Source: Trebouxia sp. TZW2008
Lineage: Eukaryota; Chlorophyta; Trebouxiophyceae; Trebouxiales; Trebouxiaceae
Direction: 5' to 3'
DNA: 64,000 bases
NCBI GenBank assembly: GCA_002118135.1
Contig: BDIU01000410.1
Coordinates: 124,001-188,000, forward strand
Made by a program: the position numbers and the translations under genes. Of the stretch, positions 47,853 through 60,207 are shown one piece after another (the stretch's first letter is position 1; each line of letters begins with the position of its first letter). Under the pieces are notes generated by a model. That model saw only the letters and a list, made by a program, of their open reading frames with translations. It was not told the DNA's origin and did not search any database.

Positions 47853-50001
47853 TTGTGTGGGTTTCAGAGCATTCTGCTGACTCAGCACCCAGGCTTATAG
47901 AGCATGTCCTTCCAGCGAGGGAGGACTTGTACACATGACGCAATCCGCAGCTGCTGTCAGCATCAGGCTTTTAGCTATTGACTCGATTTCCAAAACCTGC
48001 CCTTACATGCATGCTGTTGCATGCAGTTAAGATAATGACATTCAGGAAGCACAATTTGTCAGCTAGTACACATTACCTTAGCCCTCAACACTACACCACA
48101 TCATCATGCTTCTCACATGTAATCACTTGACAGTTCCAAGGCATGGTCTTGCATTACCTGCGTGGATTCTAGTTCTCATGCCATGTTAGGGTCATTGTTA
48201 AAACTCTTTCATACCTGCTGTGCATGACCCATACATGACTGCTTACAGCAGTACCTTGCAAGCAGGCGGACACAGCATGTTCAACTGTTTTGTGTAGGTG
48301 AGGACAGTGAAATGCAGCTGTGGAGACCTGGCAAAGCAAGCTTTTTGTTCAGGCAAGCTGCTTCTCATTGCTGTCCTCTTGGATGTTTTACGTTGAGAAG
48401 CTCCATCAAGCTGAATGTGCTTAAGTTGGCCTCAGTTATTCTTTGACGTGAAGGCAAATGCAAATTCCAGAGCAAAGCTGCCACATAGCAATGGCTGCTA
48501 TGCACAACATGTATGCCTGATCATGCAGCTCTGAGCAAGTGTATGTATGCCGATCTGATGACATTGCACGGGTCAGCTCTAGCGTCTTTTGCTTGCTGGC
48601 GCTTGTAGTACTTCATTGCGCTGACTGCATGCAATGTGCTGATGGCCGGCCTTTTTACATTAGAACCACCCACAAGCGCATAAGCTGCAAGCTTTCATAA
48701 GTGTCAAAGTGCATGAGTGGAATGACAGTGCATAAGGTGTGCATGGCTGTGCAGGAAAACGAGTCAACCACGGCCTGGCCCAGTTGCCGCTGGATGGGAG
48801 TGAGCTGAAATGCTGTTCTTGGTGTCAGACAGCAGTGAGCTGCCGCAGCTGTCATATTCAGCCTGTCCCTTGAGGTCCACTGAACAAGCCCTTTGCGGCT
48901 CCCTTTCAGAGGTGGCTAGCTCTTATTGGCTTTGCTGCGGCAAGCGATCAGGTCCAGCCAAATAGCTAGTTACAAGGAAGCTGGCACAGATTTGGGCCAG
49001 GCGTTCAATCATTTCGAGGCTTGGCAGACCAACATGTAGTCTCTGCAAAGCCTGTCTGCTCTTGCATTGCTGATCTGGACAAATGCCTCTGAATGCTCAC
49101 CAGATGATGCAGGCTAGGGCCATTGCAGCAAATTTGGTGGCGCTGAAAGTTTTGTATTGTAGTACCTATGCAAGAGCAAGACAGCTGCTCTTATACCATT
49201 GTTGCTGTTGTTGCCTCTGCAAGCAGGTCGTCCTGTTTCTTGCCCCAATAGATTACAGAGTAGCCACCTGGTGGCACCTGGTTAGAGTGATTATGCTCAG
49301 ATTGTTGCAGGCATGATTGCCCTGACTACCACGAGTGAAGCTGTGTTGAATAAGGCCCAGTCAGGTCAAGGACGGGACACTTGCCGTGAGGCAGGTGCTC
49401 AATGTGTGAATGATGCACCCGCACGATGCACGCGCCATGGCAGACAGTCAGGCAGACAACTGTCCTTCGAAGCGAAATCCCTGCAGCTTCCGACAGGTAC
49501 TAAATGGTGCCCCTACCGGAACTTTAAGTACTGATCTGTACAACTCCCAGAAGAATGTGCCCACTAGCTTCTTGCACAATCGGGCTCTGCAGTACTGGCA
49601 ATGTTTGCGCGCCTTGGATCCCGTAGCTGCCTCGTTGCTGGGTTGTCGTTCTGCTGAGCACACAAAGAAACCGGTCTGCTGAGCGTGATCTGCTTGCCCA
49701 AACTTGATCCTTTACTTCGAGGCTGAGGCCAGGGACAACAAACCAGACTGGTGCGTAACTCTGTTGATCTTGTTTCGTCATCGGACTGCAACATACCTTG
49801 TGTGCAGTGATTGTGCAATCTTTTCACCCTGTTCAAGGGCAATAAATCGTTTTCCACAGATAACAACCGATGCTAGCAAGTAGTGATCGGCACTAGAATA
49901 TCGTGAACATACTGGCTTGTCCTTGCAGCACGCCTTTTATTCGGTATTGCAGTGTCGCTGCAGTGTGTCTCAGCGCGCGTGCTTAAGTCCGCAGGCAAAT
50001 T
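47853..50001. other. Large intergenic region
   Basis: 2.1 kb between two plus-strand genes. It should hold the 3' UTR of the PPGF gene and the promoter of the next. Short ORFs on both strands have no recognised motif or splice context. Confidence 0.5.
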
Positions 50002-53000
50002 ATGGCCACCGGTCACGGTACCATTGACCTACCGAGTAGCTTTGCCTACTTTGCGCCACCTTGTTGTGTCAAATTGCAGATGCAGTGGTCAGAAGAGCAC
50101 CAAAGAGCTTTCGAAAAAAGCCTCCCTGTCTCTTCCGGTAGCTGCAATCCTGACGACACTTCTTCAACTTCTTCCGGAACCGTATCGCCTCGAGCTTCGG
50201 TTTCCCCGCACAAGCACCAGCAATTTGACATGCAACAGCAACGACGGCAACATGAGCAGCAGCAGTTTCTTGCGGGTGATCTTGACTTCAATCAGGCTAC
50301 TTTGAACTTTTTGCGTCAGCGACATCTGGCAGACATCTGGCTGCCAAAAGGTCTTGAGGAATCCCTTTTGAACTCTCTGCCTGGACATCTAGTGGGCATA
50401 GCTGCTCAAGCCTGCCAAGAGTTGTCAGTTGCAGCTTCTGAACCAAAACATGCTCCAGACGCTACATTTACAGATCATCTTCCATCATCAAAGGTCAAGA
50501 GTTTTTCCATGCCATATGCGTGACCGACGAGTTGTCATGCTGAGCTTAGTGGCCTCTTGTATTTGTGCAGGGCACTTTCCTGTGTGCTGAGGCCAACCCT
50601 GACCTTGGTGAATCTCTGATGGTGCTGGCAATCAAAGAAAGCCTCCTGAGTTGGCCTGACTATTTCAAGGCATTACATGTGATAGACCCTGATGCAAAAA
50701 CTGCTCTTGAGAATGTACAGCCTCACTCTGCAGTCCGTGCAGCCATGGCAGAGGTGATACACAATGATATGCATGCCTGGTCCAATGTTCTGTACACTTA
50801 TTGGCCACTTTGTATGTGACTCGACTGCTTGTCGCTCATGAGGCGTTGCATCTCTTGTCATTTGACTATACCAACAGCTTTTACTGTGCTTCTGTTTGTT
50901 GATCTCCCCAGCTTGCTGCTAGCCATTGCAAGCAGCTGCTAATGCTAGCAGACTGTGCAATTCTGTTTCATGTGGAAGGCTTGTGTATGGTCAATCCTAA
51001 TGGCAAACTTGCATCTTCATGGACATTGCCTTGATGTGCATCCGCAACACTTGGAGCCTCTGCAGCACTTGGACATCTGACACTCAGTACTAATGTTGTT
51101 CCTACCTGCAGCTGCCTCTCCAACAGCTTGCATGGATGACTTCCGACATTGGTTGCCGACTCATCATCACTGGCAAAGGTACAGCAGGTGCCATTGCTCA
51201 AGAAGCCACCCTGCAATTGCAACAGCTTGTCAGAGCGCAATCAACTGGCCAGGTCAGCCACCCAAACACCATGTGTGATCACTGAGCAGTGAAATGCAAC
51301 GCTTGATATAACCCATTGCCTGACTGCCCCAACAGTAACAAAGCGCAATGGTCAAAAGCATTGCTTTCACTTTGCATGGAGTGCATGATACAATACATTA
51401 TTTGCAAGAGATGGTTGAGAGCCCTCTGTTTGGATACAGACTTGGACTCATACCCAGTTGCAGCGTCTTTACATCTGTGAGTTGCAGCAACCCTCATTTG
51501 CAAGCAAAATGCGTGTGATCTTTGATCAAAAGTCGTCAATGTCACCGTTTTGTCTATATTAGATGCATGTAATGGCTTGAACATGCATGACCTGCTGCTA
51601 AGGCATGCTACTAGTTTTTGGAGCAAGCTTGCCTTAGTGTTGTAAGTCAATCAATCTTCTGTGTAGGACTCTGACATCGCACTTGGGGGCCAAAACTCTG
51701 ACTCAGACAGGATACTTTGCGTCACATTTGGAGCACCGCCTAGCTTCAACCCAGCACAACAGCCTCAGGGGCTGATCTGGAACTTTATGCTTGCTAAGAA
51801 GGAAGTGTCGTACACCACTCATACAGAGGCTTCATATCTTGCAGACCTCGTTCCGGCCATTGCTAGCACAGTGCCTTTCTCACCTGACTCAGCTGTTAAC
51901 TGGTTGGAAGCTGTGAGCGACATCATTGCCACATTGAATGCTGCAAGGGTCATGCACCGGGCTGTGTTTGTTCAGGAGCTGCAAGCGGCTGTTGATCAAT
52001 TGTTGGCAGCAGGTGTGTGTCCATTGTTGGCATCCATGTCAACAATTGCAGTTGTGCCAAAACTCACACCTATGTGTGCTTGTCAAAAACATCACACTAT
52101 GCATAATCTATCTTGTATGGCACTATACAAATCTGCTGAAGCTGAAATCCAGTCACGTTAGAGCATCCGTCGCCAAAGCCAGCATGCAAGTGTCTTGTGA
52201 GCAAACTGTGCTGGCCATTCCAAGGTTTTAATGGGCCTAATGCTTTGACATGGTGACATAGCGTAAAGCACTTCAGATACCATTGAACATTGAGCATTCC
52301 AGGCAAGTTGCTGCTGCGGAACACCAAAATAGCGATTTTGTTGCAACGACCGTGTCGCTGAGCTTTGATGCTTTCAGTGAATATGTGTGCTAGTGGTGGT
52401 GTTTCCAATATGTTTTGTCGTTCAAAAATTGGGCATTGTGGCACATTCACTTACAGGCACAGTCAGGCAAGGGTATAAAGGATTCTTGGGACCAGTTTGG
52501 CTGATGCATGAGCCAGTGGACAGCTTGCAAAGAGACGATGCTGGGCAGGGCTCAACATCAAGCCATCATTGGGCTCCAAGTCCAGGCCTATGGATGCCCC
52601 AGCTTTTGAGCAAGTATTTGGACATTGGCAGATTGGACAAGAGGCATGTAAACAGGTTTGTGATTCTGTAGGCATTCTGTAGGCTTTGAGTATGGTGAGT
52701 GTGGGTCCTTAGCAAACGCCCTGCAATGCCGTGCAATGTCTTGCCAAATTCAGCTTGCTCACATCTAAGCTGATCGTGTCAGGTTGTATACACTATAAGA
52801 ATTTCCGCAACTAAAAGCACATTCTGCATGTCAAGCAGAACATTGTTTGCAATCACAACAATCTTCTGCAACACTTAAGTACAACCCAAATGGAACATTG
52901 CTAGCAAACCTCATCCTTTTGTCAGCGAATGCATATCACTCACCTTGCAATATATGAACATGTGAGAGTATACCCAGCCAATCTGCAAGCTAAAAAATGT

Positions 53001-56000
53001 GTTGTTTGCTGGCCACTGGAAAGGTCAGATGTAACATGCAACTGTGTCTTGTGTATCATGAAATATGGTGATTGCCAAGCAAGCATCATCATGTGGTGCA
53101 ACATGTTGTGGTGAGTGCCATCTGTGCCTATGTGCAGCACATTGACAAATATGCATGTGCAGTGCTCAGATGAAGGACTACTGGGACATAGCTAGCCAAG
53201 CCTTCCCTTCTGTTCTCCGCTACAAAACAGCTGCATCAGCCAATCTACTTCAGCCGCTCAAGCTCAGCCAGGACATCCGAGGCTTTTTCAAGCCATTAAC
53301 AGCTATAGCAAGAGGCATGAGTGAGATCAATCAGCACAACACAATGGTTGGTTGTCAAGTCACCTTGGAGGGCGTTGGGGTACAATGGGCTGACTCACAG
53401 GTGTTCACATGACAACTTATGGTCACTCAAGGCTTTGAATGGCAATCGCTGATGTGAAATACGTTTCTCGCCCATCCTTGTGCAAGCTCATGCCGTCAAC
53501 TTGATGTCTTGCCATTGTGGAATCGAGTGTGTTTGACAGCAAGCACAATTGTTGCACTGATGCATTTAAGTGGAAGAGTAGTCCATTCGTACGTCAACCA
53601 CAGTAGTCAACTTACAAATGGCAAGTGTTGCAGGCACCAAAGCTTGAGCTGTTTGGCCCTGGCTTTGATCAACAGCATGTGCCATTTGAGGTGGAGGTAT
53701 TGAAGCCAAGCCGCATCAAAGTTCAGTCAGCTGCAAATGGTGGCGTTTCTTCTTGCACAAGTTGCACTGCACTGACTTTGTTTTACTGCAATAGCTTACA
53801 TTGTATGACAAGTGCATACGGAGGCTTCAATTTGTGCACCCTAGCAACAAATTGAGATGCTGGGCGAGTTGCCATCTTGCATAGTAACACCCAAGTTAGT
53901 TGCAACGGATGGGCGTCCCTTGTGGATGCCTTTTGCATCATTGTTTTCTTGTCTTTTCTGCTAAGCGGCTTCTAAGGTGTGGACAACAAAGTCAGCATGT
54001 CTTTCAACATAAAAGTCCCTTGCTTGTTTGGTCTTTTGCTTCTGTTCTACAACAAGACTTAAACACTGCAACATCATGTGACTTGCAGGCGCCAATGCAG
54101 CATCAGCAAGCCATGACAAGCAAGCTCTTTTTGAGGGCAATGCAGCCGCAAGCTCTAGCTCTGAGCCCCAAGCTCTTGGTGGCAGCGCAACCTATCGAGC
54201 AAAGGTGCTTGACAATCTTGCAAAGTCATCGTACAGTTTGTTTCTGTGCCTTGTGCCCTGATTTGAGCTGATGTGCCACCCCTGCAAATTTAGTCAATTG
54301 CATGCAAAATTCCATTGAGGGAGATGCTTTGGCAATGAGTCCATTGCCCTGTCCCTTACATAACATTGGTCATGAATGTCAACATAGCAGGCAGTTTGCA
54401 GTCTTGATTCAATCCTTGTGCTGTCTGATTTCATCAATGCTATGACCTTGGTTTGCAGGCACATGGGCGCTTGCCCAAGTCCACAGCATGTTGGCCAGCT
54501 CCAGAATCAGGCGCTGGTGCGGTCAAGGTGTTCATTGTCTTGACCACATATTTTGGTCAGCAGAGACTTCAGCTTGAAATCGAGCCTGCTGAACCTGAAA
54601 GGCGCAATGTCAGAAGCGCAGTGGCATCAGGACCCGTGGCAAATCAGTTGCAACGTGCTGTAGTCAAGGCCTTCTGTTGCCTGACTGCTCCATCTGGTAC
54701 TTCGCAACAGGCCCAGCAGGACTCAAAGGTGTCGCATGACAAGGGTCTAGAGATTCTTGATGCCATCGATGAGCTGGAAAGGTAGCTTGATTTGCTTGAG
54801 ACTGTGTATGCAACTCAATCGATGAGATTGTTTTGGAACAAAACATCTTTGTGTTACCAGAAGTCATCCATACTTATCGTTGTTTACAATGATAGTCTTT
54901 GCGCAGCTCATTGACTGACCTCATGCAAGGGTCAACCCCAAGTAGCATGTCTGCCCAAGTACATCGCTCAAATAGCATTGTACAGGTGTATGTGACACAC
55001 ACAAGAGCCAACTTCATTGCGGAAACAGGATTGTTTTTCCAGATGTGACCTTCCTAAAATTGCTGCACAAAATTGTCCACATATCATATCACCCGACAAT
55101 GACTCAGTGCTTATTATGCTGAATTGCGCTGCTTGGCATTCTTCTAATTTCTCAGAGTGCCGTTTTCAAGCTTTCAGTGTAGCACAATGCACGCCTCAGA
55201 ACTGGATCTTCTGGTTGCATGGAGATCAGATGGAACTGGAAGGCTTGATCCTTCATTGTGTTTGCTTGCAGATGGTGCAGAGTCCTGCCAGACGATTTGC
55301 CAGGAAAGTATGCTGCTCAAGTCAGACAGACCATGGCTCAAACTGATTGGCCTGCCGAGCAAACCATCAAGCAGCTCATCATGGCCAAAGCAAAGGTCCG
55401 CCAATTCATTTGTGCAAGCTGATGCCAGAAATGCCTCATTGAGTCTAGTTCTGGCTTGTGCTATTTGCCGATTTGCAGCATCAATAGCCATATAGTTTGC
55501 AAGCTACTAATACAACGCTGCTTGCTGTGTTTTGTGTTTTCCTTGAGTTGTTGGGCCTAGACTTGAACTTGTTCTTGCTTGCTTGCCTAAGTGATGGCTG
55601 CTTGGGTAGATGGTTGGGCTGGAGGGTTTGTCGTCTGCTTGTTGAGTACGCATGCTTCATTGCTCTCTGAGGCCGTCAACAAGCTGAGTTTTGACATCTC
55701 TAATGTGTGTTTTGCAATTGAGCTGTTCAAAAGCTAGGTGGATGCAAAACAACAAACTGCCTAAAGCGCCTTGACACACATGAACCCATGTGCTCTGGTC
55801 ATGCAGGCAAGCAGAGGGCAGGAGAGCTTGATAGCCTTTCAGCATCTCGATATTGTCAACAATGTGCTCGGCAAGCTATACCAAAGCATTTCAGCAGTGC
55901 TTGCTGGTCCTTTGCTTCTGCAGTATGACACCACGCTGCAAGAAAAAGCATCGGCGTGGCTGCTACTTGGGCTTGTGTGTGCCATGACATTTGCTGTCCC

Positions 56001-57873
56001 AGAAGCTCTCATAGCAACGGCATGTGTTGCAACAAGTCTACGCACTGTTGGTATGCTGGCTTAACATTGCATGCCTGGTTCTCAGTTGTTGAACTATCAT
56101 CATTAAAAATCATTTTTTTTCATCATTTCATTGAACTATCATCATTTTCTGTTTTATGTGCACACAACATTCAGGAGATATTGCTACCCAGCTAGGGCAA
56201 GCTGAAGATATGCACTGCCTGAAAATGATGCTATCCAAGGCCATTTTGCGTCGACACAAACGGATAGTTATTAGTACTCTATCGTTTTCACAGCTGCATT
56301 CACAACTGCATCATCAGTACCTTTACCATATGCAATGCCATATGCTTTCCGCATGACGATGACACCATTCTCATGTCTCAAGGGCTGTGATGTGCAGCTG
56401 CAGCCGTGTATGACGGCGCTCCGCTAAGCTGGACCTGGTGGGGAATGCAGAAGGTGTACCTGATTGCGTATGAAAAGGTAACTCAAGATTCAGAGAAAGT
56501 TTTGTTGCACGCTGATATGAAACAGCTTGGAATCCAAAGGAACAAAATGGGCAACACTGAACTATCTTGGATGTTAACTTGCGTTCATGCTGAATGCAGT
56601 AGTGCAGCCGCCTAGATTAGTGTACGGTTGCACTAGGGTCCGCTTAATTTGGCTCTTTTGGGCTCTATTGCTTTGAGGCTGAAGCGAATGCTAAACTACG
56701 AGTAATCTTTGGAGGCGTAAACCTACATCAGTCGTAGTAGCCAATTAAACAATTAGCGTAAACGCCCCTGAAGGACTTGAACTCAGGCTGTGAACGGATG
56801 TTGCTCATGCAATTATAAAAGATATAGAGATTTTCCTTCTACTTCGTTCATGTATGGGTGCGTGAACCCATGATGCTACCGTTAGTTTTTCTTCAAGAAT
56901 GACACAATTGCTGTTGCTTGGATGACAATGATGCTTGCAGAAAGTCGAGGAGTTGTTGGACATGTTGGTGCCAGGAGGCAGGTATCAGAATGAGCTCAGT
57001 GTCATGGAGGACTGTTTAGTGGAAGCTTGTGACAGGGCCAGAGAAGCACACAGCCACTTAGGTCAGTTATTGGACGGGCCAAAAGACGCATCTGCACCTC
57101 AGACATCCAATTCAGATTTGCCTTTGGTGTGGAAGGAGAAGCAGCTGCGCAAGAAGCAGATTGCATGGAAGCTTCCAAATGGGCGCAAATTGACTACAAG
57201 CTGCATGCAGGTCTGCAGTCAAGAGACATATGTTGCTCACAAGCACAAAAGCCAAGAATAGCGGCGCTAGCGTGTTTGCAATGCATTACCTGGAATAGTG
57301 TTGCAAGCCCGTGTAGTTGCTTTGCACAAGGTGTGTCACAGTGTATATGCATCAAGCTCTTTCACAGTTGTTGACGCGCTCTCAAGAGGTTTTTAGACAA
57401 GCTCAAGATAGATTTGGTGGTTCCCTGCAAGCCCCTGACTCTTGAATGGTCCAAAAGGCACTTGAGTTGTGAATGTCTGACACAGCAGTGGTGACTGTAG
57501 GTGTTGAGCGTGGACCTGAATCGCATCGGTGCCTTGCACAAGCTACGTAGCCTGATGCGCAACTGCTGCCTTGTGGGATTGATAGGGGACATCAACGCAG
57601 GCAAGCTCTTCTGTATGCAGATTGCTGGGTGACAAAGATCACCCAGAAAGGTATAAAGCACAATGATGATGATTTGCGTCGCTTGGGTGCATTATTCACC
57701 CAATTGGGTGACAGGGCTCACCCAAGTTGTAAGGTATAAATATGATGATCTGCATTGCTTTTGTGCGCACCTAGCTAGGTCGTAGAACCTCACAAGAAAG
57801 TGTGCTGAAGGATAGCTGATGATGTGCATTGATGGCGGATGAATGTGAAACCTCATTAAAAAGCGTATAGATC

Positions 57874-57913
<40 letters not shown>

Positions 57914-59407
57914 CGATGACGATGATGATGATGATGATGATGTCTGCAGGCAAGACCACCTTGTACAGGTTGCTGTTGGGCTTGCAGCCCATTGCAAATG
58001 GGCAGGCAGCAAGCAACGCCACAAGATATATTGCAGGAGAGCAGTTGAAGCTTCGCACTTGGTCCGGCCTGCAGGCCACATCTCAGTCACCAATCATCAT
58101 TGACACTCCAGGAATGTTTGACCCAGACAAGACGTTGACTGATGCTGCTAGGTTCCGCGGTAAGAGGGATTGTCATTCAAATTCAAGCCAGCACGTTCAT
58201 CTCTTGCATGATGTAAAGTTCAAGCTAGCACTTTCATCTCTTGCATAGTCTGATAACCTTTGAAGCATGTTTATAGGACACAGCAGAAAGGTCAGAACTG
58301 GCTGGAAGCATATGCTGCTTTGTGTACAGCAAACATCAGAAGCAACATTGCAGCGACACCTGATTTGCAGTCAGTAAAGCCCTGTCAGGGAACCGCAAGC
58401 TTCAAGTTTGCTGCACTGTATCTCACGCCATGTAGGTTTTTTCACATTGTAAGCCAAATCTAGACAGGCTTGCATGGCATTGCTTCTCTGCTGTGTGACC
58501 AATAACACACCAGTAGAAACAGCACTTCACCCCATGTAAGCATATGTCACAAGGTGGTCTTGCCGACGAGGTGTTTTGGGCACATCTGTTGGACAGCGTA
58601 ACTTGCCAAGCGGCTTTGCGCAAAAACACAAGTGAGCAAAATGCGCGAAACCAGTTTGTCAAGCTCTGCAGGTGCAATGGCGTTGTACGTAGTGGTTGTG
58701 AGTGCACAGCAAGCGGGCAGGAATGAGTTTAACGAGAATCTGAGGGACAGCATTTTGGAGATTGTCAACCTTGGCCGGCCAGTACTGATCTGTGTCAACA
58801 TGGTGAGCGAGAAATTGCAGTCCAAGTGGTGGGAAACTGCCAGCGATACAGCTAGAGCCACCAAAGAGATCAAACACAGCCTTGAATCACGAGCAAGTCG
58901 TGGCCACGGTTCCATCACAGTCTTCATGACAGAGTGCCTGTTCTTCAAGGAACACGAACAGAAGATGATGGAACTGAATGTCAAGACAGTCGAGGACGTA
59001 AGCGCTGAAACACTCATCTTGCCACGTCTGCAGAAAAATTTCTTCGCATTGAATGCTTGTATGCATGAAAGTTTGCATGAGTCAGTGTTTGCACAAAAGT
59101 CAGTTCAATGTTTGCATTGACCCTGGCTTGAATATTGACTGCCTACTAGTGGCATTGTCACATGCATATCTGTGGTCCTCAGATAGGCATTCCAAGATTT
59201 GTTGACCTCACAATAAATGCAGCTGCGATGCGTGTATGTACAGGTGAGTACGCTCCATGTGCAGTCAATCTGGTTCTGTCTTTGCAGGTCAGGAAATGGA
59301 TTTGCCAAACTGCCCAGGATTGCGATTTTGATGTTCCTACTGCCATCTATGATGCAGACGACTTTGAGAACGTACTGAGCCCCACCGGACCTGGAACTCC
59401 AAACTAA
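50002..59407 (+). CDS. Class-3 lipase-like / dynamin-like GTPase fusion protein (19 exons, 1255 aa)
   Basis: Exons: 50002-50493, 50571-50753, 51112-51252, 51667-52012, 52457-52655, 53163-53400, 53634-53739, 54089-54204, 54459-54781, 55272-55395, 55807-56050, 56175-56273, 56398-56477, 56941-57210, 57501-57600, 57950-58159, 58672-58997, 59183-59233, 59288-59407; phases close. Residues about 165-330 resemble a class-3 lipase (RLIITGKGTAGAIAQEATLQ, then LCVTFGAPP), but the nucleophile elbow GHSLG reads GKGTA, so the catalytic Ser is missing. A hydrophobic stretch lies near 806-834 (AWLLLGLVCAMTFAVPEALI). The C-terminal GTPase has the P-loop GDINAGKT (1016-1023) and DTPG (1072-1075); the G4 motif is NMVS instead of NKxD. 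A GC-AG intron (GCAG|GCAAGC) splits the P-loop. The 3' end is uncertain: an open frame with two hydrophobic segments follows in a shifted phase. Exons 12, 14 and 18 are the weakest. Confidence 0.75.
57874..57942. repeat. (ATG)n microsatellite abutting a splice acceptor
   Basis: About 23 ATG/ACG units end eight bases before the acceptor at 57949, so this intron lacks a normal polypyrimidine tract. Confidence 0.9.
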
Positions 59408-60207
59408 TCAGGTTGTTTGAAACAGCAAGAAGCAGCACAAATTTGGCTGGCAGCTTTGCAGATTCTAAAGGTCGTTTTGTACCCTTACAGCTGTGCATGT
59501 ACACATCATCACAGAGCTCTTCCAGAAGACAGAACTTACAGAATATTTGATGCTGAGCAAGCACAAAGATGCACTTGCCTCTGGATCAGCTTGTTTGTTC
59601 CCACAGAACAGAATTGCTCATCAGTCTATACTTGCTCGAGATTTGATAATGACAAAATTTACAGTGCGTCCAAGGCATCTTTGTCAAGGGTCAGAACAGC
59701 TTGTCTGCTGCTATGCTGCAGTGTGTTTGCTCTTCATTGTCACCAAGGCATCATATGCAAGAACTATAAGAGCAGCCACAGGGCCTAGAGTAGCTTTGCA
59801 AAGATCTAATCAGCTGAGAGTTGCAGAACAGCTTTGCACGCTAGGCACGTTTTGTAACATGCTGTTGCCCGTTATTCGCTCCTGCTTGTTGGTAGCTGTT
59901 CTGCTGTTAGCTGTCACCAAGGCGGTGAACGGAATTCTATAGCGGAAGCATTTTTCAGGCGAGCAAGGCCTTGTAACATGCCATTGCGCAATGGGCGTCA
60001 TACTCAATTTGAGTCGAGCAGCATTTTAACTGGACAATAAAAGCTTTCACAAGTTTGTGCTGTGAAAACCAAAGCAGGCCAGGGTACGCTGCTCAATATG
60101 CAGTACTACAGGCATGAAATAAAGAATGAACAACTGCTGCAAATACAGAAGTAGCATCAGCCAAGACTAAGCAACACAACACAGAGTCACTAGCGGCGAC
60201 TTGAATG
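59408..60207. other. Convergent intergenic region with a 150-codon ORF
   Basis: Between the GTPase stop (plus) and the tryptophan synthase stop (minus). The plus-strand ORF 59493-59942 has two hydrophobic segments (CYAAVCLLFIVTKA and LLPVIRSCLLVAVLLLAV). A second open stretch at about 59408-59467 reads LIRLFETARSSTNLAGSFAD in yet another frame. Together they look like a continuation of the GTPase gene after a frameshift or an unrecognised intron, but this is not proven. Confidence 0.45.

Noticed and set aside
48655..48855. Minus-strand ORF in the large intergenic region
   Set aside because: No family motif and no plausible splice partners nearby.
54100..54271. Reading the exon at 54089 as PMQHQQAMTSKLFLRAM
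   Set aside because: That frame does not match the phase of neighbouring exons; the ANAASASHDKQALFEGN frame does.
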